64,000 nt of DNA. It comes from Cercospora beticola. Its lineage: Eukaryota > Ascomycota > Dothideomycetes > Mycosphaerellales > Mycosphaerellaceae. The DNA lies in assembly GCF_033473495.1 (NCBI RefSeq), contig NC_088938.1:806001-870000 (forward strand), given 5' to 3'. The notes under the pieces are model-generated. The model was not told where the DNA came from. It worked only from the letters and a program-made list of their open reading frames with translations, and searched no databases. Of the stretch, positions 20,371 to 31,822 are shown one piece after another; the first letter of the stretch is position 1; each line of letters opens with the position of its first letter. A program made the translations under genes and the position numbers.

Positions 20371-21255
20371 TCATCCACGTGTTGCAATTATGGGTTCCAG
20401 CAATATCGGCAACAACTCAGACGCATCGCCCTCGAAAAACCAGTCGCCATCTCGGAGGCCAGCTTGCCGCTTAACATTGGCGTCCGCGTTCAGGACGCAA
20501 ATTCGCGCCCCACGAGCCCGAGCCACATTGATGTAGCCCGCCGCCGGGTAAACCTCCGCCGACGTCCCTACAACAAGCATGATGTCGATACCGTCAGGTC
20601 TGCTGAAGCATTCTCTCACCATCTCCAAGATGCCGGCATCCAGCTTCTCACCATACCATACGACGCCTGGCCGCAGAGGAAGATTGCATTGTGGACAACC
20701 TGCAACCTCTAGATCCTTGCCACTGCGATCTTGTTGACAGCATATCCCATTGTTCGTCGTCGCCGAATCGCCACTTTCCAAAAGTTTCGTGGAGGCATTC
20801 GCAAGGTCTCTCGATGAGTATCCACAGCCGATGGGATCTGAACACCGTACGTCGAATAGTGTCCCATGTAGTAGAATTAGCTGGCTGAGAGGATGTCCAG
20901 CGCGTTCGCTCAGACCATCAACATTCTGGCTCAGGGTAGTCCACCCGGCATTCCGCTTCGACGCTTCGGCAAGCGCATAATGGCCAGCATTTGGATGCAC
21001 GTCAAGAGCATCTTGACGTCGCTGAGCATAGAACTGCCATACGCGGCGAGGATCACTGGCGAAGGCCTCTGGAGTAGCAAGCGTAGCTGCTTCATGGACA
21101 CTCCAGATCCCATCAGTGCTGTTGAAAGTGCTCAGGCCTGAAGGTGCGCTCAGTCCGGCTCCGACAAGTGCCACGATCGAAGTCGCTTTCGCCAAGCACT
21201 CTTGAAATGATAACAGATCTGATGAAGCGTGCGTCGGCCGCGCGAAGTTGTTCAT
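20371..21255 (-). CDS. Sirtuin, SIRT5-like NAD-dependent protein deacylase
   Basis: A 294-residue intronless frame. Sirtuin motifs in order: VGAGLSAPSG (NAD loop, residues 31-40), STFNSTDGIW, LSQNVDGL (109-115), catalytic His130 in LLHGT, structural zinc cysteines 138, 144, 187 and 190, VVWYGE, and VVGTSAEVYPA. Tyr76 and Arg79 (FYAQRR) fall at the YxxR pair that in SIRT5-type enzymes binds succinyl, malonyl or glutaryl lysine, so it is probably a class III deacylase. The usual Arg of the cofactor loop (TFR) is Asn45 here, which is odd and could lower catalysis. No clear mitochondrial presequence is seen, and the location is uncertain. The gene faces the APH-like gene tail to tail. Confidence 0.88.
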   Translation of the reverse strand: MNNFARPTHASSDLLSFQECLAKATSIVALVGAGLSAPSGLSTFNSTDGIWSVHEAATLATPEAFASDPRRVWQFYAQRRQDALDVHPNAGHYALAEASKRNAGWTTLSQNVDGLSERAGHPLSQLILLHGTLFDVRCSDPIGCGYSSRDLANASTKLLESGDSATTNNGICCQQDRSGKDLEVAGCPQCNLPLRPGVVWYGEKLDAGILEMVRECFSRPDGIDIMLVVGTSAEVYPAAGYINVARARGARICVLNADANVKRQAGLRDGDWFFEGDASELLPILLEPIIATRG

Positions 21256-22227
21256 GATACCAGGAAGAGAAGATGCGGCACAGCTAAGGTGGACCTGGAC
21301 GCTTACTTAAGCAAGGGTATGTCAACGACCGGTCCTTCTTCGCGTCGGCCTCCGCCTCTTTTCCGACTGTCTCGTCCTCATGCCCTTCTCAGCAAGCTGG
21401 GTACTGGCGCCCAGAATAGCTTACAAAATGCAAAGGCGAACCAGACCGAATCGCTTGCAGCCTGAGGCACTGCGCCGCACTCATGCAGACACGAAACCAG
21501 CTATTGGCGCGTAGCTATCTGGCCCGCCTATGGCTTGGCACTTACTGCACTTCTTGCACGCTCGGCGAGCCTTGCCGATGCACTCTATGAGCTGGTGACA
21601 GCGATCATTAGCGAGCGCTACGCATGCTAGGCCGACAGATCTGGCAACCTCTGATCCGCTCTCGGGCATGAGGCACAGCGGCGGTTACGCAGCTGGCAGA
21701 GTCTGAATCAGTCCAGTCGAAAAGGTGCTCCTCGGCGGCTTCCCTTCATTTGGAGCCCGCCGTGTCTGGGACTTATATTTGGCATCTCTAACCGGGACTG
21801 TAATGCAGGCGAGGTCGGGCCAGTGCTCGAAGCCATCATTCAATGCAGCAAGCCACCCCCTTCTCAAGGGTGTTAGGTTTCGAACAACGAGCGTGGACCT
21901 GCCAACGGTTGGTTCAGCAGCCATTCTCAACATTAAAGACAGCAGTTCCCAATGTCCCGCGTCTGAGGTCGCCGCCGGCAGCCCGGGGCGCTAGACTGTG
22001 AATGGGACATGGCTGACCGGACGGTACAGTGACCCAACCTGGCCTCGAATTGCAGAACTGCTGCCTTGCTGACTAACCGATGCCCTATCTCAGAAGGTAT
22101 AAGTACTCGAGAAGGATCTCTGCATCAAATTTCATATAGCACTATCTTCCTAATCTTTGCGCTGGTCTGCAATCTCGTTTCCAACATTACATCTCTCAGC
22201 CTGGCCGCCGTGACCGAAAATCTCGAT
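21256..22227. other. Divergent promoter region, sirtuin / dynamin-like gene
   Basis: About 970 bases. Small open frames on both strands (for example - 21933-21685) lack motifs. The dynamin frame is open from 22066 but only from a non-ATG codon; I treat 22066-22227 as leader. Confidence 0.5.
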
Positions 22228-24780
22228 ATGTCTGCCTTCAGAGATCTGGACAATGGCCTCCCTTTAGTCGCCTCAGCCGAGCAGAACGAGCTCATGGATG
22301 CCATCGACAGACTGCGCCCACTGTCACTGCAGCACGAACTCGAACTTCCACAACTGATCGTCTGTGGCAAACAGTCGTCAGGCAAGAGCTCGGTGCTGGA
22401 AGCTATATCCCATATTCCGTTCCCCATAGGCAGAGAGACGACCACAAGGTTTGCGACCGAACTCGTACTGAGGAACGCTTCAGACGAGAACATTTCTGCA
22501 TCAATAGTCCCCTCTGCAGGAACTTCGACAGCCGACCTTGCAATTCTTCGTGAATTTGACCCAGATGTGCAAAGACTCTCAGATTTCTCCCGGGTCCTAA
22601 GGGAGGCAAGTGATCATCTCAAAAGGCTTGTACCTCCTGGCAAACTCTCATCTCACAGGCTTCGGATCGAGCTCTCTGGTCCGCAACAACCGCACCTCAC
22701 TTTAATCGACATGCCGGGTCTGATGTTGAATGCGACCTCTGGGTTCACAGAATCGGACATCGAATCTGTCAGAACCGTCATGAAGGAATATATGCGGCAG
22801 CCAAAAAGCATTATCTTGGCACTTATGCCAGCGTCTGATGATCTGGCTGATCACGAAGTTCTTCAGTTTGCGGCTGAAGCAGATCCGGAAGGTGTCCGGA
22901 CTCTCGGCATTTTGACCAAACCCGATCGTATAGAAGACGACGAGAGCCGCGCGGTGCGTATCAAGGTAGTTCAGAATGAGGAAATCCCTCTGAAGCTTGG
23001 GTGGCATGTCTTGCGCAACCTTGGCCCAGGAGTTGAGACTAGATCCGCTGAAGATCGCGATCGAGAAGAGGCTGACTTCTTCGCTGATCCGGGCTCAGTG
23101 TGGTCCACAGTCGCACCTGCCAAAAAAGGCGTCGCTGCGTTGCGTGCAAGACTTCGAAGCATACTCTTGCGCAGCATTGCGGATACACTTCCAGCGCTGA
23201 CCAGCGAAATTGAACTCCGGATTAGTGCATTGGACCAACATTTGATCATGCTTGGACCACCACGTATGACCTCTAACGAACAGCTTTCCTACCTCGATAA
23301 CATATCTCGAGAAATGTCAACCCTAATCGATCAGGCATGCAAGGGAACATACGATGAGCCTTTCTTCACATCTGCGTTGACAAACGATGGCAATAATGCG
23401 AGGCTACTTAGAACCAGGATTCGGGACCTCTACGATGATTTCTACCAACACATGATCGATGATGGCCAGCTCTACCACATCGTGGATGGCGAGACTCGGA
23501 CGTGCTCTGTACACGATCGGTCCGTTCACAGTGGCGAGATTGTGCTCGGACGGACAACCTCGCCTCTATGTGTCAGCTATCAAAATATGGCCAAAGCTGT
23601 ACTGCACTACATTGGCCAATTCCGAGCACAGGAGTTGGATGGCGAACCTCCAGCAGTCGCGATTGGGCAAGTTTTCAGACTGATGGCAACACCTTGGCAG
23701 CACCTTGGAGATGCATTAGCGATCCGTTGTATTGATGCAGCACGATACTTTTTCTGCTCCGCATTGAATGCATGTGCCCCTTCGCATACTGCCAATGCTA
23801 TCTACGAAAGAATGGTCGCAAGTCGCTTCGAGAGTTGCCGGGAAAGGGTGCGCCTAAAGGTCAAGGAGCTCACGACACCGTATCAGTCACCATTCCCAAT
23901 CACCAAAAATCCTCTGTATCGTTCGAACCTACGAAGCTACGATCTCAAAGCCATTGACGAGACTGCTCGGCTAGAGGGGCCCCTGCGCAACATAGAAGAA
24001 GCTGCAAATCTCGCTCGCCGGCCGGAACACAATGTATTGAACGCTGCTGCTGTGTACTACGAGGTAAGAATGTTCCCCCAAATGATGATACCTGCTTATG
24101 GATACTCAGATTGCCGTCCACACATTTATCGACAACATCATGACGTTGGCTATAGAAAACTGCATCATGACTCCGCTCAAGGATATGTTCAACGTTCGAA
24201 AGGCACTACAGCTGGACGACGCGTCCTTCGCAGCTATCACTGCTGAACCTAATGAGGTAGTGACCAGCCGGAAAAGTTCTGCCGAAGATTTGCAAGTGTT
24301 TACGGAGGTACTCGAAGTTTGCAACAGACACAAATTCTTCGCAGGTAAGCTCAAGCCTGGATGCTGACCATACAAATGTCACTAACATACTCAGGCACCA
24401 ACTCCCTGGAAGAAGATTCGAGCGCGGATCATGTGCAATTGAACAACATCCATCGTGCAGCTACTCCCACCACGAGCCCAGCCAAGCTCCGAGCAAGCAG
24501 TGACGGTCTGCTGGCTGTCTCCAGACAAGATGCTGCAATGCGAACGCCCCCAAGAACCCCAGAAAATGACGCACGCGAGCGCGGCACAACGCTCGGAATG
24601 CCTTTGCCCCAAGACGAGAGTTCTGCTGCTATTCGCGATTTATTCGACCCAGATTTTGATGCGAGCAGCACACCTCAAATTGACCAAAACGAACACTTGG
24701 GCCTGCCGCACAATGGTACCAGAACTGCTCAGCGCCGTCAGCCACAACACCGAGGTATCTTTACAAATAACAACATTTAG
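22228..24780 (+). CDS. Dynamin-like GTPase, Mx/VPS1-related, three exons
   Basis: Exons 22228-24063, 24110-24344 and 24395-24780 join in phase across introns of 46 and 50 nt, giving 818 residues. The GTPase domain has G1 GKQSSGKSS (residues 47-55), G2-region ETTTRFATEL, G3 DMPG and G4 TKPD. A stalk region follows. The GTPase effector domain is reconstructed by splicing: exon 1 ends YYE and exon 2 continues IAVHTFIDNIM through VCNRHKFFAG. Exon 3 encodes a roughly 125-residue low-complexity Ser/Thr/Pro tail (PPRTPEN). There is no pleckstrin-homology or proline-rich domain of the classical kind, so the closest group is the fungal Mx-like/VPS1-like dynamins that act in membrane or organelle remodelling. 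The start (MSAFRD) is the first ATG upstream of the GTPase domain in good context. Confidence 0.88.
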
Positions 24781-25556
24781 GGCTGCCGGCGGCATCGACG
24801 AGATTGTTGTTCGGATTGCACATTCGGGAAAAACCGAGATTCTGTCCCGTTGACTATGCACTCGCCTCGGAGCCAGTCAACAGAGAGTTCTTTTTGGCTT
24901 GCCTGCCCTACATCTTCCCGAGATCGCCTCAGATGCGAAGTCGCCAACGTCAGCAAACCTTGGAATCACGTACAGGAATCGGCAGCGTGTTGCAAGCGTG
25001 GTGTTAGATTGCTTCATGGCTACCGATCCAGTGCTGTTATTGCGGCAAGAAAGCAGAAGCCTTGGTCAGGAACAGACATATCGAGACCGCGATGCCAGTA
25101 AGGCTGCATAACTTGATTCCACAATGAGTATGACAATTTTTAGATACCCACAGCTATATGTGCATGGATCTGTTAATTCTGGACCTGCATTAGAGAATTG
25201 ATGATGATCAACGCTTGGCTCTCCAAAGTTTGGAGACTAGATTGCTCCATCTGCGCCAAAGAGAGCTTGAATGAATGCGGGGGAACTACGACGTCACGCT
25301 CGATGCTGTAGATGAGGCAACGCACCACAAAAGCACTGTGGAAGGATTTCAAAGAGAGCTCTTCTTACACTCTCATACCTTGCTGTCATCACTATTTTCA
25401 ATGACCGAACCAGAGGCTTCGACTTAGTACCTTTCGATCGACAACGAATCTTTACAGTCTCACGTTGAAAGACATTGCATCGACGAGGCACGCAAAGTTT
25501 GTCCCGTTAGGACGCTACAAACACATTCTCCTGGAATCACAATTTTGGTGGGAAAC
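24781..25556. other. Intergenic region, dynamin 3' flank and epoxide hydrolase promoter
   Basis: About 780 bases. Just after the dynamin stop, + strand frames up to 25111 remain open in other phases, but no intron of sensible length would connect them to the gene. The last 100 bases serve as the epoxide hydrolase leader. Confidence 0.45.
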
Positions 25557-26808
25557 ATGGCCGACTCCTCTGACATTCAGCCATTCAAGGTCGACATTCC
25601 CAAGGAGGAAGTCGATCGCCTCAAGCGTAAATTGAAAGACACTCGACTTCCGCCGAAAGAAATAGTGCCCAACGCTGGCACCAAGTATGGTCCTACTTAT
25701 GAATGGTGCAAGAATCTTTACGACGCCTGGGTAAATGATTTCGACTGGTATCCAATTCAAGATCAAATCAACTCTGCACCGCACTACATCGCCAAGATCG
25801 AGGATGTCAAGATTCACTTCGTACACGCCCGTTCGAAACGCGAAGATGCTATCCCATTGATCATGGTCCACGGCTGGCCAGGCAGTTTCTACGAATTCAA
25901 TCAATGTTGGGGACCACTTTCGAACCCCGAGGACCCAAATGAGCAAGCGTTCCATGTAGTCGTGCCCTCAATGCCTGGATACTGCTTCTCCGACTGGCCA
26001 CCGAAAGCAGGATGGAATCTGCAAGATAATGCTCGAATCTTCGACGCTCTTATGAAGAAGCTCGGCTACTCTCAATATATGATCCAGACCGGAGACTGGG
26101 GCCACTGGGTCGGTCGCGAGCTCGGATCGAAGTACACCGATTCATGCAAATTGGTGCATTTCAACTTCGCCCCGTCTCCTCTCCCCGAAGGCGTGGAATA
26201 TACGAAACGTGAACAAGACGTCAAAGATCGAGTCGACGACTGGTTGGAGAACCACATGGGCTATGCTGTCTGCATGCGAACACGACCACACACTATTGGC
26301 TTCGGCTTCAATGACAACCCGATGGGCATACTGACATGGGTCGGCGAGAAGTATAACGAAGCTGCAGATCCTGAGAAGCAGAAACGCAGATACTGGACGC
26401 AATGTATCCTTGCCACTGCCAGCTTGTACTACTTTACGGACTGCATCATGCCTAGTATGCTCTGCTACTACGAGAACGTTCGGCATGAGAATTTTGCGAA
26501 CTTTGCAATGGAAGAGCATAACCGCATCACTGTACCTTTCGGCTACACTTCTTTCTACTGGGATACCGAGCCAAGTTCAAAGCGAGCTGTGGAGCGAACG
26601 GGCAATCTTGTATTTTACAAAGGTGAGTTCACCGAGCTGAGAATACTCTCAGAGGCGCATTTGTACAAATATAAGAATTCAGATGCTAATCTGCACCACA
26701 GAACGAAATGACGGCGGTCACTACGCGGCTCTTGAAGACCCACAAGGCATCATGGAGGATGTCCGAGCACTTGCTGCTCAGGAGTGGAAGGGAACGCAAA
26801 GCAAGTGA
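25557..26808 (+). CDS. Epoxide hydrolase (EHN plus alpha/beta hydrolase), two exons
   Basis: Exons 25557-26622 and 26702-26808 join across a 79-nt intron (GTGAGT/CACAG) inside a Glu codon, giving 390 residues. The N-terminal epoxide hydrolase domain (DIQPFKVDIPKEEVDRLKRKL...TRLPP) is followed by the alpha/beta fold with oxyanion-hole motif HGWPG (105-109) and nucleophile Asp180 in QTGDWGHW. The second exon supplies ERNDGGHYAALE with catalytic His362; without the splice the reading frame ends before this essential residue. The family opens epoxides to diols, in soluble microsomal-type form. There is no signal peptide or N-terminal anchor, unlike animal microsomal enzymes, so it is probably cytosolic. 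The natural substrate is unknown, and no biosynthetic cluster surrounds it. Confidence 0.92.
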
Positions 26809-27396
26809 ATGACAAAGCATCGCTAAATCGACAGCGTGAGAAGAAGAAAACACATAATATACGCGCTTTTCACATGAGCAACACTGAAATCCAAAAGAAG
26901 TAGGTCATCAAAATTTCAGTTCAACGCTTCAAGGACTGCAATACGTATATGTCGCTACATTTGCACCCCAGAAACCCCGCGGCAACATGTGCTTCATAGC
27001 AGCCAGTTCAATGATCGTCTCGCGGCTTCTCTGCAGAAAGAAGATTGGTCTACAAATTAGAAGTGTTCGGACGACAGGTCGTGGGGGAAAGGTGAAAGCC
27101 AGGTGACTGAAACGACGAGGAGTACTCTACTGGCTGTCACGTTGAACCGAGTGGTATCCTGGACTAATGAGCAGCGCGAAAAAATCAAAATGCTTGGAAG
27201 ACGGATGCACGGAAATTTGTTGCTATAGCTTTGAGCGATCGACATCGTGCCTTCCCACTGCATGTTGTTGCTGTGCTGATCGAGGAAGCCCACTGATAAG
27301 GCTGATATGTGCTGTAGAATGCGTTCGACGCCCAACCCGCCAACTCTGGCTGATATTTTGTGCAAAGTGACAAGATCTTTTGACCAAGGTTCGCAT
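26809..27396. other. Convergent intergenic region
   Basis: About 590 bases between two gene ends. The minus frame 27425-27057 has no motif. It should hold both 3' untranslated regions. Confidence 0.5.
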
Positions 27397-28170
27397 TCAG
27401 TAATCACAATGCTTGACATTGTCAATCAGCACGACCGCAGCGGTCAACGTGCTCGAACTAGCCAAAGTGATAGTAACATTCTTCATCTTTCTGAACTTGT
27501 CAAATTGCTTGAAACTCATATCGGCATTCAAAATGGGACCCAGAGGCCCGGTACCAGTGACAGGCGCATAAGTGAAAGACTCTTCAGACACGGCTGATCC
27601 AGATAATTGAACCCGGTAGCACTGAAATCGCATCGTACTGCAGGCACAACGACTGTTGCAACGGCATTGAGTCTGCAGCCGAAGTAGAACTCAACAAGGT
27701 CGAAATATTTTCCTGCTGGCGCAGAGATGGTGCCAAAGGGGGATAATGTGACAGGGATCGTGCTTCCAGCACCAGTCAGGAAATCCAAGATGGGAGCCGT
27801 GAGTGTTCTTGTGAGACCGACTCCAGCCGTATTGTTGGGCGACTTCGGGGCCACGCCGTTAAGACCTGTTGCGCCCTATAGAAGGGTAAAGTTGGTCAGG
27901 CCGAGCACGAGATCATCGTCCGGACATACGAACCATAGCTGCAAATCTGCCATACAACAAGCCATTGTACGCTCCGATGTCGTTCTGAAACAGAAAAGGA
28001 ACCGGACTGCTGGTCAGGTCGTCGAACTGATGTCGTGGTCAGAATTGCGAACAATATTGCTATTGATGTTCTACCTTGTCAATCTTTGTTGTGCATTGGC
28101 CAGTGGAAAGCTGCACTGGAGAAGCAGAAATGCCTGCCGCAAGACAAAGGGAGAACAGCTGGGGCTTCAT
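27397..28170 (-). CDS. Small secreted fungal protein with probable frameshift
   Basis: Exon 1 (28170-28075) encodes a signal peptide (MKPQLFSLCLAAGISASP). A GTAGAA/ATCAG intron leads to exon 2 (28026-27930; FDDLTSSPVPFLFQ, then LYGRFAAM), and a second intron (GTATGT donor, CAACAG acceptor) leads to exon 3 from 27865. The middle (GKYFDLVEFYFGC, VVVPAVRCDFSATGF) matches a common secreted ascomycete family whose members go on to a TYxP-type segment and end with VDNV-like strands. Here that ending (EESFTYAPVTG, NVTITL, VVLIDNVKHC) lies in another frame from about 27600 down to the stop at 27397, while the first frame stops at 27528. No intron of plausible size repairs this, so one base seems to be missing near 27600-27608. 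The family's function is unknown; cell-surface or secreted. Confidence 0.62.
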
Positions 28171-28830
28171 CTTGATGCTGGAATGTATGACTATGAGATC
28201 AAAAGTTGGGTGTGAGTGAACGATGTAGATGATCTTCCATGTACTCGACTTGCGCTCCCTTTTATGTCTCAAGGTCTGAAGGAGTCGCCGCATACTATGC
28301 GAGAGCTGTGTGTCGAAGGAGGGTCCACGCATGTGGCAGACAAAGATACATTTCTCATGTAGCACATAGGCTGCTGCAGATGTTGGGTCGCCAATCGTGA
28401 TCGCAGCGAAAGCACTCCAATTCTCGATCTCTTCACCATATGGCTTTGTGTAGTCTTCTGGTTCATTTTGAGGTACACGCCACGAAGACAAGTCACCAGC
28501 AATTCGCCCAGCGTATGTGAGTCCATCTATCGGCGGCCGCGAACCCGATTTGTCAAGGCAAGGATGTGGCGATGCTGCTAGTCGATGCCGTGCAACCATG
28601 AAAATAGGATCGCTTGCAAATCTTGTCCTTTGATGGCGTTCGTTGTCTGTCCCAGCTCCATATCGATGATTGTATCTTGCACTGCAAGCCGCCAGCGGAG
28701 AAACCTGCTGATTGCGATTGGTTCTGTTTCATCTGTGGATCGCGTAGTCGCTCGTTATAGCGCGCCCTACACGCTCGGAAACACACTCTGATGGTTTCCG
28801 AGCAAGTGAAAGGCGTGAACGTCCAAGAGC
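28171..28830. other. Intergenic region, promoter of secreted-protein gene
   Basis: About 660 bases. A minus frame runs 28599-28060 through the secreted protein's first exon, but its upstream part resembles no known N-terminus. The signal-peptide Met at 28170 is the better start. Confidence 0.5.
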
Positions 28831-30301
28831 TCACTCGGCTGCTCCGATTTGCTCTACCTTGTGCTCTGTCTTCTGCTCGCTGGTTTCATCAACATCGAGA
28901 GGCTCGATCTTGACCTCGACGCCGGGCTCATCCGCCTTCGTCTCCACAGTGGTACCCTTGGAGTCAATGTGGATGGTCGTTTGATCGCCACTGTCATCTT
29001 CAGGCTCGTGGGGCGAGGAGTCGGAGGATGCAGCTGGTTCGTCCGTTGCGGCTGCGGCTGCTGTGGCTGCTGTCTCGTCTGTAACTGCCAGGGGCTCATT
29101 CGATGCTGATCCGTCCAACGACGGTGTAGGCAGCTCTTCTGATGGCTCTCTGCTATGCACCACAGTATTTGCGCGCTCTAAGCCGGGCTTTTGCTCCGCA
29201 GGTTCCTCCTCTTCTGCTTCCTCCTGAATGACCATGGTCACATTTGACGGAATCCGAATATGTCCTTGGCCGCCACCATGCCGTTTAGTAGTGTTGCCAT
29301 TAGCAATCACTTCATTCCCGGCAGGCTTCAACGATTCGTCGCCTCTGGCAAGTATACTCGGCGCCCGGCTCTGCTCTTGCCCGCTCTCATCTGGCTCGTG
29401 ACCTTCAGCCTCTGGCGGAATGGTGTAGTTCTCAGGCTGAATCATGCCGTATTCATCACAGACTGTCTTAAACAGAATATACAAGCCAGTTTGCCTCTCC
29501 ACCCTCCAGAACATTTCACGATGTTGAAACCACGCGTGCGCATAGATACGGTATACGCGCCGGAAGATGTTGGTGATCTCCTTCATCTGCTGCGCCAGAA
29601 CCTTGTCATTGCCTCCTGTTTGCCCTGAACCAAGACCCAATCGCGACGGGAACATCTTGCTGCTCGTGAGACTGCTGGCAGCCCAGTCAAGTGTGTGGCA
29701 GCAGTAGTCGATGGCAGAACAGCTCTTGGGAGGGTCGTGGACGGCGCATAGGTATTGCCACTCGCTGGCTCGCATCTCGGGGCAGGTGGAAGCACTGCAT
29801 GGCGGATCGTCTGCAAAAAGGTTGACAATGATGGCGTTCGTTTTCTGGATCAGGAAGCGACCCAGCTCATACAACCAGATCTCCTTCGACGTCCCTGCTG
29901 GAGGTCGTGCGAGTTCACGGGCAAGCTCGGCGCTGACTGAGGTAGTGGTTTCGGAGTCGGGAGGGTGTGTGTGGTGATAGTACAGAGCTTTCAGGTGTTC
30001 TGTGAGCTGGAAGGCCGAGTCAATCTGCATGTCCCGTCAGCTGGGCGGTGTCGCGTGAGGTAAAGCAGAGTCGCGGTACATTCTGCAGGTCGGTCAAAGG
30101 CGGGCCTTCGTGTATATCCTCCGCTTTCGTGCCCGGCCGTATTCTTCGTGCAGCGCCTGTATCGGTGATGCTCGCGCCGGGCACCTTCCCATGCTCTTCG
30201 TATAGCGAGAGCCCAGGTGATGTTGGCCCCACCTGGTCCTCTGCGATGGGCGGTGGTGAGGGTAGTCTCGGTGACGACGACGGCGAGCTCACTGCTGCCA
30301 T
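28831..30301 (-). CDS. MOB3: MOB/phocein family protein, probable STRIPAK subunit MOB3
   Basis: Exons 30301-30080 and 30024-28831 join across a 55-nt intron (GTACCG donor, GCTGAC branch, TGCAG acceptor), giving 471 residues. The first exon is Ser/Pro-rich. The Mob fold occupies about residues 75-265 and has the zinc ligands: C-x4-C in CSASTC and H-x4-H in AHAWFQH, plus the phocein-like LYELGRFLI and LFKTVCDEYGMI segments. The last 200 residues are acidic, Ala/Glu-rich and disordered. Fungal phocein homologues (MOB3) act in the STRIPAK phosphatase/kinase complex controlling hyphal fusion and sexual development. The closest alternative, MOB1 or MOB2 of the Hippo/RAM kinases, is less likely given the long acidic tail. 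It shares a 217-bp divergent promoter with the ZNG1-like gene. Confidence 0.88.
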
Positions 30302-30518
30302 CTTGTCTGCTGCACCTGAAGAAGTCAGCAAGCTGCAGAAGCAATGTACCAAGCGATGTTTCGTTGCACTCGGCGGCTAATGAAGCTGAAGCACATGAAA
30401 GTCAACACCCTGGTCTCGCACGGATCGCGCCTCGATCCCGCCCAAACCTTCCCTCTCGAGCTACAACGACATTGAATCATTCCTTCCTGACAAGTACAAC
30501 ACCGAACGAATCGACATC
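30302..30518. promoter_or_regulatory. Short bidirectional promoter, MOB3 / ZNG1
   Basis: Only 217 bases separate the two divergent start codons, so both promoters and both leaders must overlap here. No factor-binding site was identified with confidence. Confidence 0.55.
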
Positions 30519-31822
30519 ATGGAAGACGACGATGAAGCCCCGCCCATGCTCGTGAACGCCGATGGCACTACAGCAGCAGACCAAGCCCTCAGCGCCGAGC
30601 TCGACGACGTGAAAATTGCCAAAGTACCCATCACCATCATCACAGGTGAGGCTTCGCCACATTGCAATCATAGAACACAAGACATACATGATATATTGTA
30701 TCCGAATGTGCTCGACCAATGCTGATTCTTAAACAAATCCTAGGTTACCTAGGCGCCGGCAAAACAACCCTCCTCAACTACATCCTCACAGCAAGACACT
30801 CCCACAAAATCGCCGTAATATTAAACGAATTCGGCAACACATCCGACCTCGAAACCAAACCCCTCACCATTAACGAGGGAGACACCCAAGTCTCCGAATG
30901 GCTGGACCTCGCCAACGGCTGCATTTGCTGCTCCGTCAAAGACTCCGGCGTAAACGCCATCGAATCCCTCATGGATCGCCGCGGAACGTTCGATTATATA
31001 TTACTAGAAACTACGGGCTTAGCGGATCCGGGAAATATTGCACCGCTGTTTTGGGTGGATGAGGGGTTGGGGAGTTCGATTTATTTGGATGGGATTGTGA
31101 CGTTGGTGGATGCGAAGAATTGTTTGAGGGAGTTGGACGCGCCGGAGGGGGAGGAGGTTGTTCGGCCTGATGAGCATGACGAGGATGGTCATGCTAAGGG
31201 CCCGGTGCTTTCGACTGCGCATTTACAGATTTCTCACGCGGATGTTGTGGTGGTGAATAAAGCTGATTTGGTGACTGCGGAGGAATTACAAGCTGTGCAA
31301 GATCGAGTGAGGTCGATTAATTCGCTGGCGAAAATGCATGTGACGGATCATAGTCAAGTGCCACAATTGGAGGGTTTGGTGTTGGATTTGCATGCTTATG
31401 ATGATGTTTCTGCAGAGAATTTGGAGTTTGTGACGAAGGGGCATAGTCATTTGGATCCTGCTATTGGAACATTATCGTTGAACGTTCCTGTATTGGACGA
31501 TCAAGGTCTAAAAGCGCTGGATTCGTGGTTGCAATCTGTGCTCTGGGAATCGCGATTGCCCGAGACCAAGGATGCGGATGAGGAAGTCTCGAAAACTAGC
31601 TGGGAAATCCATCGCAGCAAGGGACGAATACCGCTCTCGAATGGGACAATCAAATTGCTACAAGGAGTTCGGGAGATATTCGATCTGATAGATGGTCCTG
31701 TCGACACTGCCAGTACTGCCGATCAATCCGGAAGGCTAGTTTTCATTGGTCGCAATATCGGTGGCGATCAATGGCAGGCCTCATTTCAGAGAAGCCTGTC
31801 AGCGCATATGAGGCGGAGATGA
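30519..31822 (+). CDS. ZNG1: COG0523/CobW GTPase, ZNG1-type zinc metallochaperone
   Basis: Exons 30519-30645 and 30744-31822 join across a 98-nt intron (GTGAGG donor, TCCTAG acceptor) inside the Gly that opens the P-loop, giving 401 residues. Motifs: Walker [10 protein letters not shown] (43-51), [11 protein letters not shown], the metal-binding GCICCS (C-x-C-C, Cys102/104/105), [10 protein letters not shown] and NKADLV, then a C-terminal CobW_C domain with HSHLDP. ZNG1-class proteins use GTP to deliver zinc to methionine aminopeptidase. The N-terminus ([12 protein letters not shown]) carries a CPELVP-like docking region in related proteins; here only a rough acidic stretch with PPMLV is present. 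Coding composition flips from C-rich to G-rich near 31020. Confidence 0.9.
30744..31500. other. GC-skew switch island 4 (C-rich to G-rich)
   Basis: On the + strand, 30781-30900 has 42 C and 17 G, and 31021-31140 has 49 G and 12 C (direct count). The switch at about 31010-31020 is very sharp and falls inside the GTPase domain of a plus-strand gene. Confidence 0.82.

Noticed and set aside
24781..25111. Open frames after the dynamin stop as further exons
   Set aside because: The only GT...AG interval near the stop is about 26 nt, too short for an intron; no motif in the continuing frames.
27615..27680. A 41-nt intron to repair the secreted-protein frameshift
   Set aside because: Its donor (GTTGCA) is poor and it would delete the conserved VVVPAVRCDFSATGF part; a frameshift fits better.
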